DNA of 64,000 nt from Dyadobacter sp. CY261. Lineage in GTDB: Bacteria; Bacteroidota; Bacteroidia; Cytophagales; Spirosomataceae. The translations under genes and the position numbers were made by a program. This document shows positions 1 to 8,304 of the stretch, piece by piece. Each line of letters begins with the position of its first letter. Position 1 is the stretch's first letter. Below the pieces are notes generated by a model. The model was given only the letters and a program-made list of their open reading frames with translations, did no database searches and was not told the DNA's origin. Location: NCBI RefSeq assembly GCF_021440085.1, contig NZ_JAKCPW010000001.1, positions 1,240,001 through 1,304,000 of the forward strand, read 5' to 3'.

Positions 1-819
1 GCCAGTAAAACATTGAAAAATAAAGGCGTCGCGTACCTCAGACAGCCTTTCAACATGCAACTTCTTTCGATGAATTCTTTCCACCTGTTCAAACTCTAAC
101 GGAATCACTTCAACATCGCCACCAGAGCACTTGAAGCCTTCCATCGGGTTCCGCGTTATGAAATCCTTTTTGACGCCGATTTTTACAATTTGTCTTGTCC
201 ACTTGACATCCTTGCGGGCAGATACCTCCGCGAGCGGTTTGGGCTTGTGAAGCGTTAGATATTCGTAAAGTTCTTCCGCAAACAGGCCGGATAGCTCTGA
301 AAAATATAGATCAGATGCCTTGTATTGAAACTTAATGAAAGCGGTAACATGTCTTTTAAGTTTTCGCCAGTGCCGCAGTGTATTGTCAGAACGCATCCCG
401 CGCTGGACCATCAATTCGAATTTTTCGATGTGCTCGTCGAATGCTTGAAGCAGGGTCTGCTGCTTCTTCAACCCTTGCTTGGGGGCATCGCCTTTGTCTT
501 CCACCGGTTTTCCTTTGAAGACGTTTTTAAGCATCGTAGGCGTGATGCATTCAAACTGCGATTGCAGTACCATGAACTGGGAGGTGAGCGAGGTGCGCGC
601 CTGATCGATAGCAATGTTGATCAGTTTTGCCTCCATTCCTGAGGCGGTTACTTTTTTGGTTTGGTTACACCAGTCATCAGGGTGGACCTTTTTACCGAGG
701 GAGATTTCATCATCGAGACCATCGATGGTAATCCGGACATAAATCGGCGCTTTGCCGTCTTTGGTTGCTTTGGCTTTGAATAGCCAGAAGAGGATCGAAA
801 GTTTCTGATTGCTTTTCAT
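1..819 (-). CDS. Tyrosine recombinase/phage-type integrase, N-terminal part (cut by window edge)
   Basis: Site-specific recombinase of the Bacteroidota integrase type, expected to catalyse integration or excision of a mobile element. Translating the minus strand from the ATG at 819 gives 273 uninterrupted codons to base 1. The N-terminal part (MKSNQKLSILFWLFKAKA, then APIYVRITIDG) matches the arm-type DNA-binding domain, and residues about 115-215 match the SAM-like core-binding domain. The catalytic domain (R...HxxR...Y) lies mostly beyond the window, so activity cannot be judged. The gene reads away from the tRNA-Lys at 1070-1142, about 250 bases from its 3' end, as expected at the end of a tRNA-integrated element. 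Family call is firm; active state is unknown. Confidence 0.85.
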   Translation of the reverse strand, partial: MKSNQKLSILFWLFKAKATKDGKAPIYVRITIDGLDDEISLGKKVHPDDWCNQTKKVTASGMEAKLINIAIDQARTSLTSQFMVLQSQFECITPTMLKNVFKGKPVEDKGDAPKQGLKKQQTLLQAFDEHIEKFELMVQRGMRSDNTLRHWRKLKRHVTAFIKFQYKASDLYFSELSGLFAEELYEYLTLHKPKPLAEVSARKDVKWTRQIVKIGVKKDFITRNPMEGFKCSGGDVEVIPLEFEQVERIHRKKLHVERLSEVRDAFIFQCFTG

Positions 820-918
820 CCTTCACATTTTTAAGTGATCTAATGTTGCCTGCGGGAACTTCCCGCAGGCGACGCATCGATTTCCTCAAAACCACATCAC
901 ACAAGCTATTTTCGGAAA

Positions 919-982
919 TTCGGTTACCTAATTTAGAAAATCAGATAGGTAACCGAAACGGTAACCGAATCGGATAGGTTAC
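919..982. repeat. Cluster of GGTAACCGAA repeats between integrase and tRNA
   Basis: TTCGGTTACCTA at 919-930 is the exact inverse of TAGGTAACCGAA at 946-957. A further direct copy, GGTAACCGAA, follows at 960-969, and a partial GGTTAC at 977-982. Repeats in this position, between an integrase start and a tRNA 3' end, could be arm-type binding sites for the integrase or excisionase, or an operator for the integrase gene. The repeats are seen; the role is inferred. Confidence 0.5.
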
Positions 983-1038
983 TTTGATCAGGAATGATTC
1001 ACAAATTTTGGAACAAGCTGATTTTCAGAACATTTTAA

Positions 1039-1067
1039 AACAAAAAAGCGCCCTTTGAGGCGCTTTC
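1039..1067 (-). terminator. Rho-independent terminator of tRNA-Lys
   Basis: An 8-bp perfect stem (AAAGCGCC / GGCGCTTT) with a 6-base loop is followed on the minus strand by a run of T, directly downstream of the tRNA 3' end. Confidence 0.8.
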
Positions 1068-1069
1068 AG

Positions 1070-1142
1070 TGATCCCGCTGGGATTCGAACCCAGGACCCA
1101 TACATTAAAAGTGTATTGCTCTACCAGCTGAGCTACGGAATC
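1070..1142 (-). tRNA. tRNA-Lys (anticodon TTT)
   Basis: The minus strand folds into a complete 73-base cloverleaf. The acceptor is GATTCCG with CGGGATC (one T-G pair), the D arm GCTC...GAGC, the anticodon stem ATACA/TGTAT around loop CTTTTAA (anticodon TTT, reading AAA/AAG), and the T arm CTGGG-TTCGAAT-CCCAG. The discriminator base is A at 1070. CCA is not encoded. Its 3' end faces the integrase, making it the likely attachment site of the element to the left. Confidence 0.95.
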
Positions 1143-1632
1143 GTTTGGCAACTTAGGTGTGTTCAAAAAACTTCTCCGTCCACTTTATTCGTTGCGCTTC
1201 ATAAAAAGTTAACAATCGAAGTCGTTTCGGGCGATTTGTCTTTTCCGTGTCGCCGTATCATGGTGCAAAAGTACAATTGCGATTTTATGAAACAAATTTT
1301 GAGAGCACTATTTTTTGAGCAGAAATGCACGAATTTCCGCAATGGGCTGGGATTTAGAAATTTAAACGCCTAAAAAAATTTAAATTTTCGTGATTTCATA
1401 CAGCGATAATATAGCGGTGAACGTATGCCGTAACTTTCTAAGGATGAGGGACAGCTCGGGATGTGTGCTTTTTGTTACTTAGCTCTCATCTCCGGCGGAT
1501 ACTTGTCCCGGATATCAGATGTTTTCTGCCAGCTATGGTTCTATTACAGCCACATTTGAAGCAATGGTCACGGCCTCGCGTGGATATGCCGATTTTTAGA
1601 TAATCATTCACCCAAAATTCACCACCAGGCAT
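1143..1632. other. Intergenic stretch without recognisable gene
   Basis: About 490 bases, AT-rich at 1360-1400. The open frames here overlap the tRNA or lack any protein-like composition. I see no RNA gene or repeat. Confidence 0.5.
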
Positions 1633-1776
1633 ATGGAAACGGGCGGTAATCCGGCGAAAAAGGAGGATCGGCGACGGGCAAAAGGGAGGGTCAGAAAGTT
1701 TTTTGACCGGCAATTCGACTGGATTGCCCTATTGCTGATCACGCTTATTATCCTGTTGAGCCTGGTGTATTTCTGA
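1633..1776 (+). CDS. Possible 47-aa single-span membrane protein
   Basis: ATG at 1633 opens 47 codons: a highly charged front (KKEDRRRAKGRVRKFF, about residues 9-24) followed by one hydrophobic helix (WIALLLITLIILLSLVYF) that ends at the stop. This basic-then-hydrophobic layout would give a small tail-anchored inner-membrane protein. It ends 21 bases before the next small frame. I recognise no family. The amphipathic order argues against chance, but the length leaves it uncertain. Confidence 0.4.
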   Translation: METGGNPAKKEDRRRAKGRVRKFFDRQFDWIALLLITLIILLSLVYF

Positions 1777-1797
1777 CCGGCGGTTGCATCTATTTCT

Positions 1798-1977
1798 ATG
1801 AAAACTATTTTAGGCTATCTTACTTTCGCGATCCTGTTCGCACTTTGTTATGTCGAAAGAAACCAGGCAGACGAGGCGAAAAACCAGGCCCGCAGGCACA
1901 CGGCGAAACGCGGAGGTGTCGGACGCGGACCCGGGTGGGTTAGCCAAAGTAAGACAGCGGCGCGGCTGAGACAGTAA
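1798..1977 (+). CDS. Possible 59-aa small protein with N-terminal hydrophobic segment
   Basis: ATG at 1798 opens 59 codons. Residues 3-18 are hydrophobic (ILGYLTFAILFALCYV) and the rest is basic and polar (AKNQARRHTAKRGG...), as in a small membrane-anchored or exported peptide. It follows the 47-residue frame by 21 bases and could share its transcript. No family is recognised. The GC-rich, Arg-rich tail could also be chance. Confidence 0.3.
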   Translation: MKTILGYLTFAILFALCYVERNQADEAKNQARRHTAKRGGVGRGPGWVSQSKTAARLRQ

Positions 1978-2031
1978 GAACCCCGCTCATTTAGCTTACA
2001 ACTATTATTTGCTCAGCTTTCTTCAACACGC

Positions 2032-5000
2032 ATGCGTCTTACGGGTTTCGTAATGTTCATTTTCCTGCTTGGCCGGGAGGCCGGCGCGCAAATGCCTGTT
2101 CTGACGCTCGAACATCTCACTACCAAAGAGGGCATGCCCTCCAATGACGTATGGTGCCTCAATAAAGACAGGAAGGGCTTCCTCTGGATCGGCACGGGGC
2201 GGAATCTTTGTCGTTACGATGGCTATAACTTCCTGCGGCTCGATAGTTTACAACTCGGTTACTGTTCAGGTATCTCGACGGACTCCAAAGGCGATCTGTA
2301 CACGTCGGTGGATACACGCGGCATTACCCGGATAGACCGGAATACGATGGAGGTGACCACATTGGTGCATAACAACTACGACGACGAGGAAACAGGCAAT
2401 GACTTGCATGAGCAGGGCACGGTGGATTCGTATGACCAGATGTGGGTCTGTGACTACACCTCGGTGCAGCGGTACGACATCGTGAAGAAGAAGCTCCATC
2501 GTTACACCTTCAAAGGAGCGGGTGATGGCGGGGATGTTTACCAGTATGCCAGTTTTTTCGAAGACCATCAACGTGTACTGTGGATCGTTTCGGAACTGGG
2601 TCTTTACTATTATGACCGGAAAGGGGACAAGCTGGTGTGTGTGCTGGGCCCGGAGGCAATCTATCCTGAAAACCGCATTGCCATCCGCCTGAGCAGAGGT
2701 TCGCAGGATTCGGCGGGCGATCTCTGGATCGGAGGATACGAGTATGGATTGGTGAAGTATACCCCTGCAACGCATCGTTTTTCGGTCCGGAAAGCTGGTT
2801 TTGAACAAAATAATGTGGTATGTGCCAGGGAATCCCGCGACGAGAACGGACGGAAACTATTGTTTGTGGGGACAAACGACGGTATCAGCGTGTACTATCC
2901 CGAGCGGAAAGCGCTTTATCACTTGCCAGAATTTTACAACAGAGGCATCCGTGTCAAAGATATGTACGACGACAAGGAGAATGGTATCCTGTGGATCGGG
3001 ACCAGTGAGGGGGTTTTCAAATACCGCTATCACAATGTTGGCATCCGCACGGTCGCGATCCCTCCCGAAGTGGTGCGCCTGCCGGTGCAGGTTACGAGCA
3101 TTCAACCCGCAGAGAAAGGTAGTTACTGGCTCGGGTTGTCGCATTCGGGGGTGCTGCATTGGGAGCCGTCGGCCAACAGTTTCAGACTGCATCGTTATGA
3201 GAAGAAAGAGGCTTTTGGCGATAAAGTGAGGGTGATCGGTGAACAGGCATTTGTGTTTACAGATAAGGGCATTTTCATCGGTAATGCCGCCACGGACCGT
3301 TTTCAGCCATGGCATACTGGCACACAGCTTTTCCGCAACACCGATTTCCGGGACGGGCTCTTAGACCGCAAAGGTCGTCTGTGGATTGCCAATCTGAACG
3401 AGGGTTTGAAAGTGATCGACCCTTCCACAAACCGGGAATTGCATTTATGGAAAGCCGGGGAAGGTCGCAAACTGGTCAATCAAAGCTATATTAAAGCGAT
3501 TCGTGAGACACCCGACGGGCGGATCTGGATCGCTACCTGCTCGCGTGGTTTGTTTTTTTTCGATGAAGAAAAGGGCCTGTTTATCAATATCGGGGACTTG
3601 CCCCTCAACAAGGGCAAAAGGTTAGGCGGTGAATGCATTAACGCCATTCAGGTGGCGCCGGACGGATCTGTGTTGGTGGCGAGTTGGGGTGGCGTTTCCC
3701 GCGTAGCATCCACGGGTCTGATCCGGGACTCATTTGATTTTAATTCGTCTTCCCTGAAAGATACCTACTGCTCTAATATCGCCGAGACGCCCGATGGCCG
3801 CTTGTGGTTCAGCACCAACGAAGGTATCCACATCGCCGATCCAAAGACACGCGCCATCCGCTACCTGACCACCATTGAGGGCTTGCGGAGCAATGCGCCG
3901 GTAGGTTTTTATTACAATGCGCCCGGCGAGCTGTTGCTTGGTTATGTGAATATGCTGAATGTGTTGAATGTCAATCTGCTGGGTGGGAATGTGCGGTCGC
4001 CACGCATTATGCTCGGCGCGGTGGAGGTGAAAGGTAAGAAGCTGTTCCAGGATACGGCCAATGAAATAGTGCTGCAACCCGATGAAAATTCGGTTAGCTT
4101 CAGTTTCACCACGTTGAACTTCGAGCCCTCTTCGCAAAACAATTACAGCTATCAGTTGGAAGGGTACGAGGAAGATTGGGTCAATATGGGTAACGAGCAT
4201 GCTGTGTCGTTTGCGAACCTCCCGGCGAGCTCCTACACGTTGCGTGTACGCAGCACGAATACGTATGGCATTACGAGCAAAAAGCCGCTGGTGATCCGGC
4301 TGGTGATCCGGCCTTATTTTACCAGTACCTGGTTTTTCAGGGTGCTGATCGGCCTGACGATCGCCGGACTGATCGTGGTCATGATGCGGTGGCGGGTAAG
4401 TACACTTCACGAACGCGACCGGCTCGACCTGCAAATCACCGAATGGAAGCTGAAAGCATTACAGTCTCAGATGAACCCGCATTTCCTTTTCAATTCCCTC
4501 AATTCAGTACAAAATTATCTGTTGACAAACCGTGGGGTCGAGGGGGCAAAGTATTTGTCCAAATTCTCTAAGCTCGTACGACAGATCATGGAGAATTCCA
4601 ACTATCAATACTTGTCTTTTGAAAAAATCATAGACACGCTGAGGTTGTATGTCGAAATAGAATCATTCCGGTTCAATCACGAGTTTACCTATGCTTTCGA
4701 TATTGAGGAAAACGATCTATTGCTCGATGCGCAGTTGCCGCCAATGCTGTTGCAGCCATATGTCGAAAATGCGATCTGGCACGGACTCATGCCGAAGGAA
4801 GGAGAGAAGAAACTGACGATCACCGCGCGGCTGAACGATCGCCACATCATTTGCACGATCGGGGACAATGGCGTGGGCCGTAATTTCTCCCCGCGGAAGG
4901 AAGGCCATATTTCGCGCGGGGAGGAAATGACCCGTGGCATTTTCGAGGCACTGCGGCACAAGGACAGTGAGGCCAAGATCGAGCTGATCGATCTCTTTGA

Positions 5001-5061
5001 TGACCAGAACAAACCGGCTGGAACACTGGTGAAAATGATAATTCCGATAGAAAATATATGA
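2032..5061 (+). CDS. Two-component propeller sensor histidine kinase (LytS/YehU-type)
   Basis: A 1009-residue sensor kinase. Residues 1-20 form a signal peptide ending AGAQ. About 20-685 are ligand-sensing beta-propeller repeats (recurrent LWIGT/LWI units, e.g. GFLWIGTGRNLCRYDG), as in periplasmic sensors that detect glycans or other nutrients. A Y_Y_Y domain follows (about 688-755), then one membrane helix (about 770-790). The His_kinase domain (PF06580) has phosphoacceptor His817 in QMNPHFLFNSLN, and the ATPase has N-box QPYVENAIWHG and G-box GDNGVG. It is a classical kinase, not a hybrid, since receiver and AraC domains are absent. The stop overlaps the start of the LytTR regulator by 4 bases (ATGA), so they are translationally coupled and almost certainly partners. 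The signal sensed is unknown. Confidence 0.92.
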   Translation: MRLTGFVMFIFLLGREAGAQMPVLTLEHLTTKEGMPSNDVWCLNKDRKGFLWIGTGRNLCRYDGYNFLRLDSLQLGYCSGISTDSKGDLYTSVDTRGITRIDRNTMEVTTLVHNNYDDEETGNDLHEQGTVDSYDQMWVCDYTSVQRYDIVKKKLHRYTFKGAGDGGDVYQYASFFEDHQRVLWIVSELGLYYYDRKGDKLVCVLGPEAIYPENRIAIRLSRGSQDSAGDLWIGGYEYGLVKYTPATHRFSVRKAGFEQNNVVCARESRDENGRKLLFVGTNDGISVYYPERKALYHLPEFYNRGIRVKDMYDDKENGILWIGTSEGVFKYRYHNVGIRTVAIPPEVVRLPVQVTSIQPAEKGSYWLGLSHSGVLHWEPSANSFRLHRYEKKEAFGDKVRVIGEQAFVFTDKGIFIGNAATDRFQPWHTGTQLFRNTDFRDGLLDRKGRLWIANLNEGLKVIDPSTNRELHLWKAGEGRKLVNQSYIKAIRETPDGRIWIATCSRGLFFFDEEKGLFINIGDLPLNKGKRLGGECINAIQVAPDGSVLVASWGGVSRVASTGLIRDSFDFNSSSLKDTYCSNIAETPDGRLWFSTNEGIHIADPKTRAIRYLTTIEGLRSNAPVGFYYNAPGELLLGYVNMLNVLNVNLLGGNVRSPRIMLGAVEVKGKKLFQDTANEIVLQPDENSVSFSFTTLNFEPSSQNNYSYQLEGYEEDWVNMGNEHAVSFANLPASSYTLRVRSTNTYGITSKKPLVIRLVIRPYFTSTWFFRVLIGLTIAGLIVVMMRWRVSTLHERDRLDLQITEWKLKALQSQMNPHFLFNSLNSVQNYLLTNRGVEGAKYLSKFSKLVRQIMENSNYQYLSFEKIIDTLRLYVEIESFRFNHEFTYAFDIEENDLLLDAQLPPMLLQPYVENAIWHGLMPKEGEKKLTITARLNDRHIICTIGDNGVGRNFSPRKEGHISRGEEMTRGIFEALRHKDSEAKIELIDLFDDQNKPAGTLVKMIIPIENI

Positions 5062-5864
5062 CTCAGGCATTACGCGCTGCAATTATTGATGATGAAACCA
5101 ATGCCCGGGAGGCATTGGCCAACCTGATCCGCATAGTAAATCCCGAAGTGGTGATCTGTGGGGAGGCCCGCAATGCCGATGCCGGGGCCGAGCTGATCCG
5201 GAAAGAACGGCCTAACCTGATTTTTCTCGACATTCAAATGCCGGGAAAAAGTGGTTTTGATATGTTGTCGACTTTCGAGAAGGTCGATTTTGGGGTCATT
5301 TTCACAACGGCTTATCAGGAATATGCCATTCGCGCATTCCGTTTCAGCGCTATCGATTATCTGCTCAAACCCATCGATCCCGATGAGCTGCAAACCGCCA
5401 TCGGGAAGTTCCGGGAAAAGGTAGGGAGCGTCAATCCCGAGCAGTTGCGAATTTTGCAGGAACAGCTGGACCCTGTTCGTGCGCTGAGGCTGGTGGAGCG
5501 AAAACGTAATGACAATCAGCGCATTGCATTGCCTACGTCCGAGGGAATCCATTTTGTACAGATGACAGACATTATCCAGTGCGAGTCATTAGGTTCCTAC
5601 ACCAAATTTCACCTCGTGAAAGGCCCGGCCATTGTGGTATCACGACTTTTGAAGGAATATGAAGAAATCCTGGACAACTACTTTTTCTTCCGGGTTCACC
5701 AATCCAATATTATCAACCTGGAACATATCAAACGGTATGTTAAAGGCGATGGCGGCCAGGTTTGGATGAGCGACAATACCGAGATAGAGGTCTCACGGCG
5801 GCGGAAGGATGAATTCCTGTCGCTTTTATCAGATTTTTATGTGAATTCAGGGAAGCTCAAATAG
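5058..5864 (+). CDS. LytTR-family response regulator
   Basis: A 268-residue response regulator. Residues about 6-125 form a receiver domain with acidic residues near the start (IIDDE), phospho-acceptor Asp58 in FLDIQMPG, and the conserved Lys in YLLKPIDP. A LytTR DNA-binding domain spans about 160-262 (ALPTSEGIHFVQMTDIIQCES...FFRVHQSNIINLEHI). It overlaps the preceding sensor kinase by 4 bases and is its obvious partner. Targets cannot be read from sequence. No TonB or Sus genes follow directly; the nearest downstream item is a receptor remnant. Confidence 0.93.
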   Translation: MTQALRAAIIDDETNAREALANLIRIVNPEVVICGEARNADAGAELIRKERPNLIFLDIQMPGKSGFDMLSTFEKVDFGVIFTTAYQEYAIRAFRFSAIDYLLKPIDPDELQTAIGKFREKVGSVNPEQLRILQEQLDPVRALRLVERKRNDNQRIALPTSEGIHFVQMTDIIQCESLGSYTKFHLVKGPAIVVSRLLKEYEEILDNYFFFRVHQSNIINLEHIKRYVKGDGGQVWMSDNTEIEVSRRRKDEFLSLLSDFYVNSGKLK

Positions 5865-5903
5865 CAGGCAGCCGCGGATGTATTTGTCCACTTCGTTGAA
5901 TGA

Positions 5904-6044
5904 GGCGTATTCTATCATGCGCGCCACCTTCGAATTTCTTTGAATGTGAACAACATCACGGATCAGGAATATGCCATCGGTTACTGGTCGGTGAACCCGC
6001 AGAAACCCAGAAATTCCACATTGAGCGTTGCCTATAAGTTTTAG
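5904..6044 (+). pseudogene. C-terminal remnant of a TonB-dependent receptor
   Basis: After the TGA at 5901 the frame reads 46 codons to a TAG at 6042-6044. It contains SLNVNNITDQEYAIGYWSV and ends RNSTLSVAYKF, the typical last beta-strands of a TonB-dependent outer-membrane receptor (strand ending in an aromatic residue at the C-terminus). No upstream receptor sequence remains: the frame is closed and the LytTR gene ends only 40 bases earlier. A normal receptor has 700-1000 residues, so about 95% is missing, presumably by deletion. The adjacent terminator is still present. Confidence 0.7.
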
Positions 6045-6063
6045 TAAATAGTTGATTATCAGG

Positions 6064-6099
6064 AACCGGTAGTGCTGAAATGCGCCCGGTTTTTTTTAT
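6064..6099 (+). terminator. Terminator following the receptor remnant
   Basis: AACCGG pairs with CCGGTT at 6086-6091, with an inner GTGC/GCGC helix, followed by a run of eight or more T. It sits 20 bases after the remnant's stop codon and probably once ended the receptor transcript. Confidence 0.65.
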
Positions 6100-6205
6100 T
6101 TTTATTTTTTTTGACCCAAACCGATAAGGTTGGCAGGTAAGGAGGGTATTAATGCGCAGAAATCAAGAAAAAAGATTTTTAGTCACTACACCCAACTCCT
6201 TACAC

Positions 6206-6790
6206 ATGAAAGCATCAGCCAAAAGAAATTACCGCACGCTGACAGATCTCGTCAAAGCTTGCCAAAACTACGATCCGCGTGCACAAACGTTATTTTATAA
6301 CCGGTTCCGAAGCGAACTCATGCGTATTTGTGTGCGTTTTGCCCGGACGCGTATGGAGGCCGAAGACATTTATCAGGAATCGTTCGTGAAGATCTTTCGG
6401 CACATACACAGCGTTCAGAATATCGAATCGATCGAATCATGGATGCGGTCGGTCGTTACCCGCACGGCGATTAATTATTACCATCGCACGACCAAAAAAG
6501 AAGTACAGAACCATTCGATGGACATGGCGCCGATGGATTTTGAATCCAATGACCACGTTACTATGGTCGACCGCCTAAGCATCGGCACTATCAATGACAT
6601 GATCGCCCAACTGCCGGAAGGCTATAAACGGATCGTCAACCTGCACATTATCGACGGTTACTCGCATATAGAAATCGCCGAGGCGCTTTCTATTACCGAC
6701 AGTACATCCCGTTCACAGTTGCTGCGAGGCCGTAATCTGTTGATGAAAAAGTTGAAGAAATACGGCATTACAGGCTACGAAATGCCGTAA
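6206..6790 (+). CDS. RNA polymerase ECF-type sigma factor
   Basis: An extracytoplasmic-function sigma-70 factor of 194 residues from the ATG at 6206; an upstream in-frame ATG at 6152 would add 18 residues that lack family character. Region 2 is about residues 25-90 (FYNRFRSELMRIC, then AEDIYQESFVKIFRHI). Region 4 is about 133-185 (LPEGYKRIVNLHIIDGYSHIEIAEAL), a helix-turn-helix for the -35 element. No FecR-like anti-sigma gene follows, and the next gene is an AlkB homologue, so it is unlike the sigma/anti-sigma/SusC arrangement common in this phylum. Confidence 0.9.
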   Translation: MKASAKRNYRTLTDLVKACQNYDPRAQTLFYNRFRSELMRICVRFARTRMEAEDIYQESFVKIFRHIHSVQNIESIESWMRSVVTRTAINYYHRTTKKEVQNHSMDMAPMDFESNDHVTMVDRLSIGTINDMIAQLPEGYKRIVNLHIIDGYSHIEIAEALSITDSTSRSQLLRGRNLLMKKLKKYGITGYEMP

Positions 6791-6928
6791 ATCATACCAG
6801 CGCCAGCGGCTCGTGCGTTCCTGGCAACGCGGTTAGCGATGCTTGTAACACAGGATTAAGATCAGGCACAGACTTTTTTGTCGGCTTTCTTGTTCTCTGT
6901 TCCGTAACACATCGATCGACAAACTTCA

Positions 6929-7537
6929 ATGAAACAATTAAACCTTTTTCGCTCGCAGGAGGCGCTGCAATTTCCGGAGGATCTGCTTGAATACTATCCA
7001 GGTTTTGTGTCTCCTGAGGAAAGTGCAGAATATATGCAAAAATGGATCGGCGGCGTGTCCTGGCGGCAGCAGGCCATGCAAATGTATGGCAAGAAAGTGC
7101 TCGCGCCGCGATTAATGGCATGGTTTGGTGATACCGATAAGTCGTATACGTTCTCCGGCACGCGGTTCGAGCCTTATGCATGGACGACCGAACTCGCAAA
7201 CCTCAAAAGACGCATTGAGGAAAAAACGGATTTTACCTTCAACAGCGTGCTCCTGAATTACTATCGCGACGGCAACGATTCTGTGGCCTGGCATGGCGAT
7301 AACGAATACGAGCTCGGGCGTAATCCTGTGATCGCATCGGTGAGCCTGGGGCAGGAGCGGCGCTTCGAATTCCGCTATCGGCCAGATAACAGCCGGAAAT
7401 ACGGTTTGACACTGGAAAACGGTTCATTGCTCATCATGAAGGGCGATTTGCAGCATACCTGGGAGCACCGGGTGCCGAAATCGAAAACGCTCAATGGGCC
7501 GCGGATTAATCTGACATTCAGGACGATCCGTAAATAG
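6929..7537 (+). CDS. AlkB-like 2-oxoglutarate/Fe(II)-dependent dioxygenase
   Basis: A 202-residue protein of the AlkB family, which oxidatively removes alkyl groups from DNA or RNA bases in the cytoplasm. The iron ligands are visible: His122 and Asp124 in WHGDNE, and His180 in TWEHRVPK. Arg192 and Arg198 in PRINLTFR match the 2-oxoglutarate-binding pair. The substrate-lid motif FNSVLLNYYRDGNDSVAWH is typical of the ALKBH2/3-like bacterial group. It stands alone, 138 bases after the sigma factor gene in the same direction. Whether it belongs to an alkylation response is not shown by the sequence. Confidence 0.93.
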   Translation: MKQLNLFRSQEALQFPEDLLEYYPGFVSPEESAEYMQKWIGGVSWRQQAMQMYGKKVLAPRLMAWFGDTDKSYTFSGTRFEPYAWTTELANLKRRIEEKTDFTFNSVLLNYYRDGNDSVAWHGDNEYELGRNPVIASVSLGQERRFEFRYRPDNSRKYGLTLENGSLLIMKGDLQHTWEHRVPKSKTLNGPRINLTFRTIRK

Positions 7538-7651
7538 GGAATGTGCAATGGTAGGCTGCTCTCTTGTTTTAGTTACTATTTTGTTTTTCATTTCCAACGA
7601 AAGTGGAAGCGGCTGCATCTATGTAACCGAAACCAATTTAATATTTAGGCC

Positions 7652-8095
7652 ATGAAAACAACGCGCATACTTCTTTCGCTGATCCTGTTTTGGACCGTAA
7701 TCGCCTGCCAGAATGAAAATGCCGAGCCGCAGGATGACACTGCGAAAAGGGCATTCAAAGAAAACAACGGTCTGGTCGGCAAATGGAAGATCACCGAATA
7801 CCTGGGCGACCCGGGTGACGGCAGTGGTACTTACCATGAAGTGAAAGACGCGGCTGCCCATGTGATCGAGTTCAGGGAAAATGGTGAATTTGTAGAAACT
7901 AAGGGTATTGAACAATCGTCGGCCCAGTTGTTCGATGCTTATAAAATCCTGGATGATAAGCGCATCGAGATGATCCCGGTGGATAAAAATGCGCCATCGC
8001 ATATCTGGTATTATTCCGAACTATCCGCCGGCAAAGTAACGCTGAGCTACGGCTGCATCGAGGCTTGCTCGGGTAAATATGTGGCGGTAGAATAA
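7652..8095 (+). CDS. Lipocalin-like lipoprotein
   Basis: A 147-residue secreted lipoprotein. The signal peptide has a lipobox ending VIAC (Cys19). The mature part, about 45-147, begins GLVGKWKITEYLGDPGDGSG, the start of the small lipocalin-like domains (glycine-Lys-Trp strand) frequent in Bacteroidota. Two cysteines near the end (GCIEACSG) may pair. Ligand and role are unknown. It is a single-gene unit closed by the strong terminator at 8143. Confidence 0.7.
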   Translation: MKTTRILLSLILFWTVIACQNENAEPQDDTAKRAFKENNGLVGKWKITEYLGDPGDGSGTYHEVKDAAAHVIEFRENGEFVETKGIEQSSAQLFDAYKILDDKRIEMIPVDKNAPSHIWYYSELSAGKVTLSYGCIEACSGKYVAVE

Positions 8096-8142
8096 AGAAC
8101 TTCTTGCCCGTAACGCATTTAGAAATACATTTTATAAATACC

Positions 8143-8177
8143 AAATCGGACTGGATTCCTTCCAGTCCGATTTTTTT
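8143..8177 (+). terminator. Rho-independent terminator
   Basis: A 12-bp perfect stem (AATCGGACTGGA / TCCAGTCCGATT) followed by seven T, 50 bases after the lipoprotein stop. Confidence 0.9.
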
Positions 8178-8269
8178 GTAGTATATATTCATTGTTAATC
8201 TATCAATCTTAAAGAGCACTATTCTTTCTCAAATGACCAGTGTGCTCGAACACATTTTGTTATTTTTTC

Positions 8270-8299
8270 TTGTTTATCTGGATGATACGGTTAATTTTG
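8270..8299 (+). promoter_or_regulatory. Bacteroidota-type promoter for susC/susD pair
   Basis: TTG at 8270-8272, exactly 19 bases, then TAATTTTG at 8292-8299. This is an exact match to the -33 TTG / -7 TAnnTTTG consensus of the primary sigma factor in this phylum. Transcription would start near 8305, leaving a leader of about 55 bases. Confidence 0.7.
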
Positions 8300-8304
8300 G
8301 TGTG

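Noticed and set aside
1116..1373. 85-codon plus-strand frame
   Set aside because: It begins inside the antisense of the tRNA-Lys and has no protein-like composition.
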